Shown here one piece after another: positions 32,863-43,601 of a stretch of 64,000 bases of DNA. The position numbers and the translations under genes are program-made. The stretch is from the NCBI GenBank assembly GCA_950097015.1, contig CATNEN010000038.1, forward strand, positions 12,580,001 to 12,644,000, in the 5' to 3' direction. Source of the DNA: Macrostomum hystrix (taxonomy: Eukaryota; Platyhelminthes; Macrostomidae). The notes under the pieces were generated by a model, which had not been told where the DNA came from, made no database searches, and worked only from the letters and a program-made list of their open reading frames with translations. Numbering within the stretch: position 1 is the stretch's first letter; every line of letters starts with the position of its first letter.

Positions 32863-35800
32863 TCAGTATCCGGTATAATTATTTTGACGAAATTGGCGCT
32901 GTTGAAATGTCGCTGAACCTTGAACTAGGAACTGCGGCTGAGGCAGTGGCTGCTGCTGCTGAGGGCGTTGTAGGCTCTGATGACCATTGACGAGATGCTG
33001 CGGCTGCTGAAAGGTCATCTGACCCCCGCCAGTCATCAAGTCGGTGGTCAAGGAAGTGTCCATGATGAGCCCCTGCTGCTGCTGCATCTGATAGTCTGTC
33101 AGCGGCCCGGCTGGCGGCTTCTCGTGCGGCAGTATCAGCGGACGACCTGGCGCCGTTGGCCGCTCCTCCAGCTCCTCGGCGAAGATGATCGGCACCCGCT
33201 TGTTGGACAGCAGGCTGAGGTCGCCACGACCAGCTTGACGGCTTACTAGGAGCTGCTGCTGCTGCTGCTGCTGCTGATGCTGCTGTTGTTGCTGAAGGCG
33301 GCCTGGAGCTGAGGTCGGCTTCCGTCTATAAAGGCAGCAGGCCACGCCCAATGCGACAAGGAGGGCCAAGATCACCAGGCCGCAGGCGGGTAGCACGGTA
33401 ATCAGAATAACATTCGAGTCCTCGTTACCAATGGCAACACTGGAGCCACCGCCTCCGCTGCCGCCACCGGCGCCGCTCAAAACGCCATTGTTGGAAGTGG
33501 CACCACCGCCGCGCCCGGCTTCAATCACGCGGCCGCTGGGGCCCAGATGCAGGCCGAGCTTGTACCAGCCCTCGATGGCGTCCCAGCCGAGGCGGGAGCA
33601 GTCGCCGAATAGCAACTCGAAGGTGGTCAGGTGGGACACGCTGTGCGACTTTAGCACAGTTTCCAGGTGCTGACGAATTTGAGACCGGAGAAAAAATAGC
33701 TCATCCACGGGACAGGTGGTGTTGTACCGGCTCTGCCTGTCACGGTTCAGCTTGTTGGCTGCCAGGTAGGCCCAGCTCACAGTTACGTTGGTGCTGGAAA
33801 TAATTGGATGGTGAGTGAGTGAGTGAGTGAGTGAGTGAGTGTGAGTGAGTGAGTGAGTGTGTGAGTGAGTGTGAGTGAGTGAGTGAGTGAGTGAGTGAGT
33901 GTGAGTGAGTGTGTGAGTGAGTGAGTGAGTGAGTGAGTGAGTGAGTGAGTGTGTGAGTGAGTGTGAGTGAGTGAGTGTGTGAGTGAGTGAGTGAGTGAGT
34001 GAGTGAGTGAGTGAGTGTGAGTGAGTGAGTGAGTGTGTGAGTGAGTGAGTGTGAGTGAGTGAGTGAGTGAGTGTGAGTGTGTGTGTGAGTGAGTGAGTGA
34101 GTGAGTGAGTGAGTGAGTGAGTGAGTGAGTGAGTGAGTGTGTGTGTGAGTGAGTGAGTGAGTGAGTGTGAGTGAGTGAGTGAGTGAATGTGTGTGTGTGA
34201 GTGAGTGAGTGAGTGAGTGAGTGTGTGTGTGAGTGAGTGAGTGAGTGAGTGAGTGAGTGAATGTGTGTGAGTGAGTGAGTGAGTGAGTGAGTGAGTGAGT
34301 GAATGTGTGTGAGTGAGTGAGTGAGTGAGTGAGTGAGTGAGTGGGTTACTAGCGCACAGCAATGCACTCACACATGCGGCTGGGACATGCGGAGGTGCAT
34401 GAAGTCAGGCGCCCGAAGCTGCAAGTAAATATCCGAGTGGGACATCACCACACTCAGGATGTCGTACAATCGGCGGAAATAGTCGTGCAGGCCGCTACCG
34501 TCGCGTCTAGTTAGAGAGGCGTCAGCGCTGACGGTCGTGACAACCCGGTGATAGCGGAACTGATGGTTCAGGCTGGCGACTGTCACTAGCAGCTCTACTT
34601 CCACCTGGTAGGAATGACCATGGGATTATAGCGGATTGATCATAGGATAATGTAGATTGATCATAGGATAATGCGGATCGATCATAGGATTATGGCGGAT
34701 TTGTCATAGGATTATGGCGGATTGGTCATGGGATTATGGCGGATTGGTCATGGGATTATGGCGGTTGGTCATGGGATTATGGCGGTTGGTCATGGGATTA
34801 TGGCGGATTGATCATGGGATTATGGCGGATTGATCATGGGATTATGGCGGATTGATCATGGGATTATGGCGGATTGGTCATAGGACTATTGGATAATGGG
34901 TAATTGGGATTATGGCGGATCGATAAATGAGGTCATGGGGTAGATACTTAATCTACAATATTCTCCTTAATTCCGAGAGGATGTCACAACTTTACACACG
35001 GCAATACGGAGATTTTAAGTAGTGTTTGACTATATAAACAGGCTAGTGACCACTGAATTTTAGGGATTGTTAAAGACAGACTTGGAGTTGCTAATAGGAA
35101 TGAGCATTATTTACCGACTGGCCGCTAACTGGGTCGGTCACCAGCACGACAAATGGATTCTGGCCGACGTTGTCATCGAATGGAATTCCTTCGAAACGCA
35201 GAGACTTAGCATTCCAGGCGATGAAGCCGGTGCGAAGCTGGCAGGCGCCGGCAACCACCTGGGAGGAGGCGGAGGGGGAATTACCCACATTTTTCTTTTT
35301 TTGTATCTCCCAAATTATTCAACCAATTGCCGTGAAAATTTTCAATTTTCCAATCTATTCGATGAAACAACTTCCAGAATGACAAAACATCGGCATCGTC
35401 GAGATATTCAACGAATACCGTCGGAGTATCTGGTGGCAAAAAGCACCTTAATACGCATAATTTTTTGCAAAAGAGCAATGCTAGTTGTCCCTGCCACCAG
35501 GGTCTTCAACCAGAATCATTGAAAATTTCGATGCTTTGAAAGTTTTTTTATCGTAAAGGGTGGAAAATTTAGATTTATATGGTACACTTTCACGACAATC
35601 GGTCATTCGTTTAGGGAAAAAATGCGTGGTCTACTGCTAAGGACCATAAAGCGATATTGTAATTTACCTAGAACCAGCCGCTGCCTCACCTGTGTACAGA
35701 GTTGCATACGCATAACTGTCAAATTTCGTTTTCCGCTGGCGTCCGTGACGCAATTCGGCCGCCGAATCGGCCGGTAGAATGATTGGCCGGCGTACACTGT

Positions 35801-38800
35801 AAACGGCATGAGACAGTAGCGGCCGCCGCCCCGTATCGCGTAATTCACTCGGAGCGCCGGCGCGGCTGGCGTAGTCTGCATTGGCGAGGCCGTGGACGAC
35901 GGCGGAGCTGGAGAAATCTTTATGTTGGCGGCGTCGCAATCGGCCGAGTAGAACAGGTCTCTGAGGCGAATTCAGTGGTATCAGAATGTAAAAATTAACT
36001 GAGTAGTGTTCATATTATTTATATTATTTTAATAAGAAAAAAATCGAGAAACCTCCGGCGATAGCAGAGAATGTTTAAAAAAATATAAGTGACAATGAAA
36101 GTGTGACAATGAGAGAGTGACAATCAAATAGTGACAATCAAAGAGTGACAAATGAAGAGTGACGATTAAAGAGTGACAGTTAAAGAGTGATAATCAAATA
36201 GTGATAATCAAAGAGTGACAATCGAAGAGTAACAATCAAAGTGACCAGTTGTGACAGTGGAATAGTGAGTGACAGGCGATAAGTGACAAAATGAGACAAA
36301 ATGAATAGTCAGCACATATAAAAATGCAGCTGAAAATCACAGAAAATCACTCACGGCTTAAAGCTATAGTAAGAGTTGCTTGTACAGGTGTCCAGAGGAG
36401 TAACAGTAAGATCCGTAGGCTGCAGTGGCAGCAGGCTATTTACAAACTGAGGCTGGGGCTTCTTAGGCCGATCAGGGCAGTGCTGATACATGGCCTTGGC
36501 CATATCGATAATGGACATGCGAGGGCAGTAATTCTGGCCGTAGTTTCTAGTGTAACCGAATTCGATCTGCAGACTGCGCGAGTTGCCAACTGGTCGCACC
36601 AGGCGACGAAGGTGAATCTGACTATCAACGCGATAGGTGGAGTTGATTAACTCGGAGGCGACAAAGAAGTCCTTCAACCGATTAACAGTGTTATACAGAA
36701 GAGACGTGCTGCTAGTCAGCTTGTCGACGTAATCGGCCGGGCCATCAACGTACAGACTGTAGACGTGGTTGACCCACTCAGATCTGACGTAGTTCTGATT
36801 GATGTCCACGGTGGTTCGAATACTGCTGGCTTTCTCGTACCTGGCGCGGGGTTGGGTGAGGACTTTGGGATCAGAAATGCACTGCTTCACCTGATTGGAG
36901 AAACATCCTCTGATTTATCCCTGACCAGTTGGTGAAACATCCCCTCACCAACAGGTGAAACATAACCTCACCAACAGGTGAAACATAACCTCACCAACAG
37001 GTGAAACATAACCTCACCAACAGGTGAAACATAACCTTACCAACAGGTGAAACATCAGCTCACCAAAAGGTGAAACATCCCCTCAACAACAGATGAAACA
37101 TCCCCTCAACAACAGATGAAACATCCCCTCAACAACAGATGAAACATCCCCTCAACAACAGATGAAACATCCCCTCAACAACAGATGAAACATCCCCTCA
37201 ACAACAGATGAAACATCCCCTCAACAACAGATGAAACATCCCCTCAACAACAGATGAAACATCCTCTCAACAACAGATGAAACATCCCCTCAACAACAGA
37301 TGAAACATCCTCTCAACAACAGATGAAACATCCCCTCAACAACAGATGAAACATCCTCTCAACAACAGGACAGGAGAAACATCACCTCAACAACAGATGA
37401 AACATCCTCTCAACAACAGGTGAAACGTCATCTCAACAACAGGCCAAACATCCTCTCACAAACAGGTGAACCATCACCTCACCAACAGGTAAAACATCAC
37501 CTGATTCCTCGATGACCAGCAGCTCACCTGTTGATGCCAACAACGAAGACCTCCATGCTAACAATAGGACCAACTGTGTCATCACGCAGCCAGACCAGGC
37601 CATAGAGACTGTTAGTGGAGCGGTTGAATTGCACACTGGAGTTGGCCGCAAAATGTTTGCCGCAGTCGTTGGGCACCAGTGAGACGCACACAGTCAGGTT
37701 CGGGTCCAGGGCATCGGTGAAAAATCGCTCCGGTCGGATTGTCTAAGGTAAGTTTTTGTGGTTAAAAAATCTGAATAATTTAAAGGTACAAATAGCACGG
37801 AATTTAGATCCCAAGTAAAAGGGAATCGATATAACAAGAAACTGAATAGAGATCCCCTGATCAACAATCTAGATCTCCTGATTAACAATCTAGATCTCCT
37901 GATCAACAATCGAGATCCCCTGATCAACAATCTAGATCTCCTGATCAACAATCTAGATCTCCTGATCAACAATCTAGATTTCCTGATCAACAATCTAGAT
38001 CTCCTGATCAACAATCGAGATCCCAAAATAAGTAGGAACAACTCCAGCTCCTCACCTCGCTAAAGGGCAGCCCCAAGCTGTAGGTGAAAGGCTGCGTGAG
38101 TGGCAGCGGAACCGGCGCCAGAGGCTGCGGCACTCTCACGGTGAATCCGATCAGCATCTTGGCCCCGGTGCGGTCTTCCACTACCAGGCGGCAGCTGAGA
38201 ACAACGCCAATGTGCCGTCTAGACGGCCGGCCAACCAGCTGCTGGGAGCTGGCATTGTAGCTGCCAAAATCTGACAGGCTGTTGGTGGTGCCGCAGTTCT
38301 GCACGGAGCTGGTCAGGCTGTCCAAGCCGCGTCCAGTGGCTCGCTCGATGATAGTGTCGGGTGGCACAGTCAACCAGGTTGACCGGTCCACCGGGAACAG
38401 GTATTCCCGGCTGCCCAGCTCCTGGTTGCCACGAAGCAGAGGCACGCCAGGCGTGGTGATTGTGGTCGGCGGCGGCGCGGTTGTTGTGCTGATAGTAGTA
38501 GCAGTAGTGCGAACGGGTTCTGTCGATCTAAATTTGTTCAAAATAAATATGTATTTACATATAAATGTAAATAGAACTATTACTTGTAGTTCAGGCGACT
38601 TAAATGTTGATTTACCTGACTAGCGGCTTTGTGACTGGCACAGGTAGGTCAATTATTTGCACTGAAAGAGTCGATCTGCTAAAATAAATTAAGTGGAAAT
38701 TGTGTAGAACTTTTATTTTTAAGTTATATAGATACACAAGTAATCACTTTTAGCAAACAATTAACTAATTATCGAGTTATAAACAGCTTAACACTTCAAT

Positions 38801-41310
38801 ACGTATGATACCATAGGTCAAGCTATGCTCTGCGGTTCAAGGTCAGCTAAATACGGGTAAAAATTAAGGGGGAAAAGTCCTTTCTCTAGGCTGAGATTCG
38901 AACTCCCGACATCCCGGGTAGAAATCAGTAGACATCAGGAAACACTTCCATTTCTAAATTTGTAAAGTTGCAGGAAAGTAAAGCTTAACAGTAGAAAGAC
39001 CACGTATTTAGGTATTCTAAATACCCAAAATTTACTTTTTTCTGTGTCGCCTAAAATTTTCAACCAATCGCCACGAATATCCAGAACACGGGCTTCGATT
39101 TTCAGCTCTGTTCGATGAGACAACTTTCACAATCAACGATTCTAGAAGGGGTGTCTGGTGGTAAAAACCAATATTACATCATGTAACCACGTCGGCTGTA
39201 ATTGTTGGTTAAATGTATTCCCGTGCAAAAAAATTACAGGCACAAAAGAGAGTTTTTAATGTTCTTGACTATGTGTTTTGACCATCGGTGGTCACACTTG
39301 CATAACTTTTATGTTAAATATGTGAATGTGACCGTCAGGTGACCGTCAAGTGTGACCATTCTGTGACCCCCTGTGTAACAATCGAGTGTGACTGTTAAGT
39401 GACCATTATGTGACCATTTGAGGCCTGGTCACAATACAGGGTCACAGGGTACGGTCACAATGTTATCGTGGATGCCACAGTCACAAAGCAGGGTCACAAG
39501 GTTGGTCACTAATGCGACCTTTAATTTTGGTCACATATTGGTCACGTTACCGTCGGTTACCGTCATGTCACCAGGGTCTCCGACAAGAATCGCTGAATAT
39601 CTCGAAGATACTGATGGCTCGCTGACTCGGATGACTTTGAAAGTTTGTTTATAGTAAAGGGCGGAAAATTTCGATTCAGGGTGGACTTTCACGAAAATCG
39701 GTCATTCGGTTTGGGAGCTATCGTGAAGTAGACAGTGGGTTTTTTGAACCACCAATAGTTGTCTTTACCTCAGGAAAAATAGCGTGCTGTTTCTACCAAC
39801 TGTTAGTGTGGGGCAAACAGGTTACACGCAGCTTTTATTACATCAAATATTAATCTATGGATAAATTTAGGTAAAAATAAACATCAACGAGCAAATATCC
39901 CAAACTTGAATGGGTCAAATAGAAAAATTACCTTGCAGAAGGGGCCACAGTGGCCTTGCTGCTGTCAGGATCCTTTTTCTTCTCTCCGCCGACGCCGCCG
40001 TTTGGAAAATAATGCGGAGGAAAATACGCGCCCGAGCCTTCGATAGTGCCACCCAGACCGCCGCCAACACCGACAACGCCGCCGGACACCGCGCTGGACG
40101 AACCGGCGGCCGGGCCGGCCAAATCGGCGCCGCGATCTCTGGCACTCTGCTGGCTGCCTACATAGTCGCCAAGCTGCGGCTGAGGCGCCCGACGCATTCG
40201 CGAGCTGATGGCGCCTCCGTCTAACCGGTCGGCGACATACCAGAGAAGCACCGGCCAGCGGGTGAGGTCGCCCGTCATGGCCAGCCGCTCCAGGCGTTCC
40301 AAAGCCAGCAGGTGGCGCTCATCGATAGAGCCGCAGCCGACCTGCCAGGTCACCAAGGCGCCGGCTGTGCGGCGTACATTCGCGCTGCCAGGACCCGAGG
40401 CCAGCATGTACAGCGAAGGGCCAGTCTGGCTGCTGCTGCTGCTGCTGCTTGCAGTGGTGGCGGTGACTGTTCTGTCAGGTGAAACCTAAAATAATTTTTT
40501 TACATTCAAAGTTAAGAACCTCAAAGCGAAGTTATTATAAGTCTATGTGATCTAGCTAATCTGAAAACGCAGAAACTCAACTGTTTTAAATGCTTAATCA
40601 AATCTGAAGTCAAGCCAGATCCTAATAGTTAGATCCCACTTGTCAATCTTACGCAACTACGAGTAATTAAGCGCCTTTTCAACGAATCCCATGCTAATAG
40701 CCCCGATTTCATTTAAAATTATATTTTTTCTGTGATAGAGTCAGGAATCGAATCCCTGATCTTCCAGCCGTGTATCCGATGCTCAAATCACTAGACTACA
40801 GCCCGTAAAAACCTCGTATAAACAGTTCAGTCAAAAGCCCCTTGCCTGAAGAGCAGCGATGCGCACCCGCAGCCTCCCAGACAGATCCCGCAGCAGTCGG
40901 CATAGATCGGCAGGTTTTAGCAAGGCAGGATCGGCGTCCACTAGCACGGCTGCCATTGTCGGATACCGCCAGGAGCAGCCGGTGCCGTTGCCAACGCCAC
41001 CGGCAGCAGCAGTCGGGCCGTCAAGCACTTCAACTGTGGCGCTTAGAGACGGAACAAAGTGAATGCCAACGTCGCCAGCTAATGGAACGCCTTCAACAAC
41101 ACCCAGGCTGGCGTTATAATACAGCCAGGCTGGCATTGAGCTGGGCTGCTGCGGCTGCGTCTGCGGTGGCGCCCGACGAATAAAAATGCGGCCAACCCGA
41201 GCCCGCAGCTGCAGCGGCTGCGGCGCGCCAGACGATAACAACGAAACTGTCGGCAGCAACAGCAGCAGCAGATGCGGTACTGCCGCATCTAGCAACAAAG
41301 ACGGCGTCAT
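32863..41310 (-). CDS. DAG1: Dystroglycan (alpha/beta precursor)
   Basis: Ten exons: 41310-40846, 40485-39932, 38678-38616, 38527-38056, 37742-37528, 36840-36355, 35960-35690, 35258-35115, 34604-34372, 33793-32863; 3,834 nt, 1,277 aa. The receptor links extracellular laminin to the cytoskeleton. Visible parts: signal peptide with LLLLLLPTVSLLSS; first cadherin-like domain (MPAWLYYNASLGVVEGVPL); S6-like part (LVTWQVGCGS); furin-type RMRR at about 251-254; a very short Thr/Pro stretch; cadherin-like domain 2 (exons 4-5) with an SEA-like domain (exon 6); cadherin-like domain 3 (FIAWNAKSLRFEGIPF) with an SEA-like domain (exon 9 to start of 10); a Cys pair; a membrane helix at about 1096-1122; and the cytoplasmic VPIIFAEELEE ... 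PLILPHEKPP match to beta-dystroglycan. No PPxY is found at the C-terminus. Intron 1 uses a GC donor. The exon 6 boundary is the least certain (an alternative acceptor lies near 36,890). Confidence 0.92.
33810..34345. repeat. Tetranucleotide (GTGA)n, DAG1 intron 9
   Basis: About 535 bp of GTGA units with GTGT interruptions, filling nearly the whole 33,794-34,371 intron. The minus-strand ORFs through it (LTHSLTHS repeats) are in the same frame as exon 10 and would create a false long N-terminus for that exon. Confidence 0.97.
34625..34925. repeat. Minisatellite, 22-bp unit, DAG1 intron 8
   Basis: About 12 copies of TGGCGGATTGATCATGGGAT plus TA, with TTGGTCATGGG variants. It begins about 20 bp upstream of the exon 9 acceptor. 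Confidence 0.93.
35286..35640 (+). mobile_element. Dispersed non-coding element, copy 1 (DAG1 intron 7)
   Basis: Shares ordered blocks with copy 2 in intron 2: CAACCAATTGCCGTGAA, CTATTCGATGAAACAACTT, TATCTGGTGGCAAAAA, GCTTTGAAAGTTTTTTTATC, and CACGACAATCGGTCATTCG. No coding capacity. Family unknown. Confidence 0.7.
36080..36260. repeat. Degenerate 14/15-bp repeat, DAG1 intron 6
   Basis: Copies of GAGTGACAATCAAA with variants, about 12 in all. Confidence 0.85.
36925..37510. repeat. Minisatellite, 23-bp unit, DAG1 intron 5
   Basis: About 24 copies around CCCCTCAACAACAGATGAAA plus CAT. Two sub-families, ACAGGTGAAACAT and ACAGATGAAACAT, lie in separate blocks. The array reaches both ends of the intron. 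Confidence 0.94.
37850..38030. repeat. Minisatellite, 21-bp unit, DAG1 intron 4
   Basis: About eight copies of CTAGATCTCCTGATCAACAA plus T, rich in the palindromes CTAG, AGATCT and TGATCA. Confidence 0.93.
38870..38945 (-). mobile_element. tRNA-like SINE, family 2 (DAG1 intron 2)
   Basis: On the minus strand, GATGTCGGGAGTTCGAATCT contains a strong box B and is nearly identical to the plus-strand copy at 41,885. Confidence 0.55.
39030..39735 (+). mobile_element. Dispersed non-coding element, copy 2, split by an insertion (DAG1 intron 2)
   Basis: The left part (39,030-39,175) and right part (39,555-39,735) match copy 1 in order and orientation, for example CTGTTCGATGAGACAACTTT, TGTCTGGTGGTAAAAA, and CACGAAAATCGGTCATTCGG. 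About 380 bp, including the inverted GTGACC block, lies between them. Confidence 0.7.
39280..39560. repeat. Inverted block of degenerate GTGACC / GGTCAC repeats, DAG1 intron 2
   Basis: To the left of an AGGCCT centre at 39,420-39,425, TGTGACC-type units run forward; to the right, GGTCACA-type units run as their complement. The two arms could pair over roughly 130 bp each with mismatches. The block interrupts a dispersed element that flanks it. Confidence 0.75.
40738..40808 (-). mobile_element. tRNA-like SINE or pseudo-tRNA, family 2 (DAG1 intron 1)
   Basis: On the minus strand, GGGCTGTAGTCTAGTGATTT resembles a tRNA 5' end with A box, and AGGGATTCGATTCCTGA resembles a T arm. The T loop is one base out of register and no full cloverleaf closes, so a SINE head or a decayed tRNA is more likely than a working tRNA. 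Confidence 0.5.
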
Positions 41311-41367
41311 TGGCAACGGCTGAGGATGACGCCGCCTGTTTCAGACGGTGAACAATGTGCCGACAAT

Positions 41368-41380
41368 TCTGCAAGGTAAG
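41368..41380 (-). promoter_or_regulatory. Splice acceptor upstream of DAG1
   Basis: TTCTTACCTTGCAG on the minus strand would start the exon at 41,368, giving 58 nt before the ATG at 41,310. If it is a cis intron, an upstream non-coding exon lies somewhere in the gene-poor right part of the window. Confidence 0.45.
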
Positions 41381-41884
41381 AATAGTGTAAATGCACTATA
41401 AAAACTAATTTAGCACTCTCCAGCAAGAGCAATACTGCATTATTTATTGGAGAGTGAGAAAGTTTTATTAACCGCCAAACACTAGCTGCAAAAGTAAAAA
41501 GATTCGAACAGGGAAAAATGGAATAAATCTGGCGTTCCTCTGGTCAATAAAAAGCCAGTTAGGAAACCAAAGCGATAGAATATAAAATATATTATAAGAA
41601 ATGGGGGGGCGAATCTCACAGGCATCATAAATTGCGGATTTCTCCTTAGCGCTGAGACCAATTCATTCTGGCGGGATGAAAAAACCGTGGACTAAAAAAA
41701 ATAACTCCCTCATTCTCCCATGGGAAAATTCGATTGAGGGAACAAGACCGCTAATCCACCCACTCACTCTTATGCCAATAAAATCGGGTGAACTTGGGAT
41801 GACATTAAGTATAAACAAACCGAGTAGAAATGCTTAGCAATAAATAGCGCCGCCTTTATTGTAACAGCTATACAATAGACTTTA

Positions 41885-41950
41885 TAAGAGATTTCTGATG
41901 GAGACGTCGGGAGTTCGAATTTCAGCCAATGAGAAGCAATTTGCGTGTTT
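41885..41950 (+). mobile_element. tRNA-like SINE, family 2
   Basis: GACGTCGGGAGTTCGAATTT with a GATTTCTGATG lead-in, paralleling the copy at 38,870-38,945 on the other strand. Confidence 0.55.
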
Positions 41951-42589
41951 TGATTAAGAGAAAGTTATTCGATTCCCGATTGTTTGAATCCGAGAGAGAG
42001 TGGGGCAGAGATTTGGGTGGGTGTGGCGGACTTCACTGTCCACAGACTAAGCAGTTGTACACACCCAGGCTGTACATCAGGCTGTACATGAGCTTGGTGT
42101 AATGAAATAACGAGGCTTAAAGCACAATAGCTTATCCTTAAGTATATATTAGATGATGCGTTTGGCTATATGAGAAAATTTGCACTCGTTGCCACGGGTT
42201 ACTGGGAGAAGATGGGCTTAAAAATAGAGGGACATATTTACACCCGGCAAATCACTGGCCAGTTGGAAAGTTGTTTGTGAACTAATATGCATTGAGAAGT
42301 GGTAGGCGCCTAGTTCAGTGAGAAACTGCATGGAAGAGAAGAGAAGAAAATTCAATCAAGACTCAGCAGAGCCATTGAGAACTCGATGCCCAAGCCGGCT
42401 TGACTGGCCGCGTGGAATTTTCAGGATTTTCAGCCAGAGAGAAACGGATGGATTTGAGCCAAACAGAAAGGGAATTTATGGGTGTGGCACTCCGCTAACT
42501 GAAAGCCATAGGGCAGGCTATTCAGGACTGAGATTTCGGAACAATGCCAGTTACGCACGCAATTTATGCCGCGTACAAGGAGACTGGGG

Positions 42590-42850
42590 AGAGAATGAGG
42601 GAGAGCAAGGGGAGAAAATGAAGAAGAGCAAGGGGAGAGAATGAAGGAGCGGAAAGGAGAGAAAATAGGAGAAAGGGGAGAAAATGAAGGAGAAAGGGGA
42701 GAGAATGAAGGAGATGAAAGCAGAGAGATGGAAGGAGCGAAAGAGGACAATGCAGGAGAGGAAGGAGAAAATGAGGGAGAGGAAAGCAGAAAATGAGGGA
42801 GATGAAGGGGAGAGAATCAATGAGCGGAAAGGGGAACAGAATGAGATTTA
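42590..42850. repeat. Purine-rich degenerate repeat
   Basis: Irregular GGGGAGAGAATGAAGGAG and GGAGAAAATGA copies. Strong purine/pyrimidine strand asymmetry over about 250 bp. Confidence 0.8.
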
Positions 42851-43539
42851 AAAATGATGCAGAAAGAATGAGAATAAGAAATATGAATAAGCTAGGTCGT
42901 AGTGAGACACCCAGTAGAACATAACGTGGCGCAGAAAAAAGGACGATAATCGAAACGAATTTTAGAGGGGATAAAAATGAAAAATCGGGTCACAGAGAGT
43001 GCCAAATCGGGGATTAAAAGCCCCCAAAATGCGGGCCTAGGGTTCCAGGTAAATTTGACGTGAGCCCTTGCTGAGACGGGGCGGAGCACGCGAACAGATT
43101 TATTTAAGGCAAGCTAAACGGACAGAATAGTTTCAATCAGCAGCACCAGCGAGCAAGTTTCTGACTAAGCATGCTGACGCTGTTAGGCCTATAATGAAAC
43201 ACACAGAAACCCGCAGAGAATTCACCGAATCCATAATACATTTGTGCCCGGCTTTCAGAGTTGGGTCTGTCCGGCACGGAGACACGAGACAAACAAAGAT
43301 AATGGCATGGCAAGCAGCTAGAGTTGACATTTGCCATGAAAGCTTTAATCCATCAATGTTTTTTTCTGTGCCTGTCCGATCAGAGCATTGCTCAATCGGC
43401 CAGTGGCGGTCAATTTTCATCAGCCAACCAGCCATCCCTCCATCTACGCAATTGAATAGAAAGAATTTACTGCTAGGGAAATTAAAGCAGGCAGACCAAT
43501 TGCATTAGTCCGGGACAGACCAGATGACACGCGCAACTA

Positions 43540-43600
<61 letters not shown>
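43540..43600. repeat. (CTG)n microsatellite
   Basis: About 18 CTG units with a single CCACTG interruption. Non-coding context. Confidence 0.9.

Positions 43601-43601
<1 letters not shown>

Noticed and set aside
33783-34371. Long LTHSLTHS reading frame fused to the last dystroglycan exon
   Set aside because: It is a GTGA microsatellite inside intron 9; a good acceptor at 33,794 and conserved frame from exon 9 explain the real junction.
20040-39560. CRISPR array interpretation of the regular repeats
   Set aside because: Units are contiguous tandem copies with no unique spacers, and the genes are eukaryotic.
40738-40808. Functional tRNA gene
   Set aside because: A and B boxes are present, but the T loop is out of register and I cannot close a cloverleaf with a clear anticodon.
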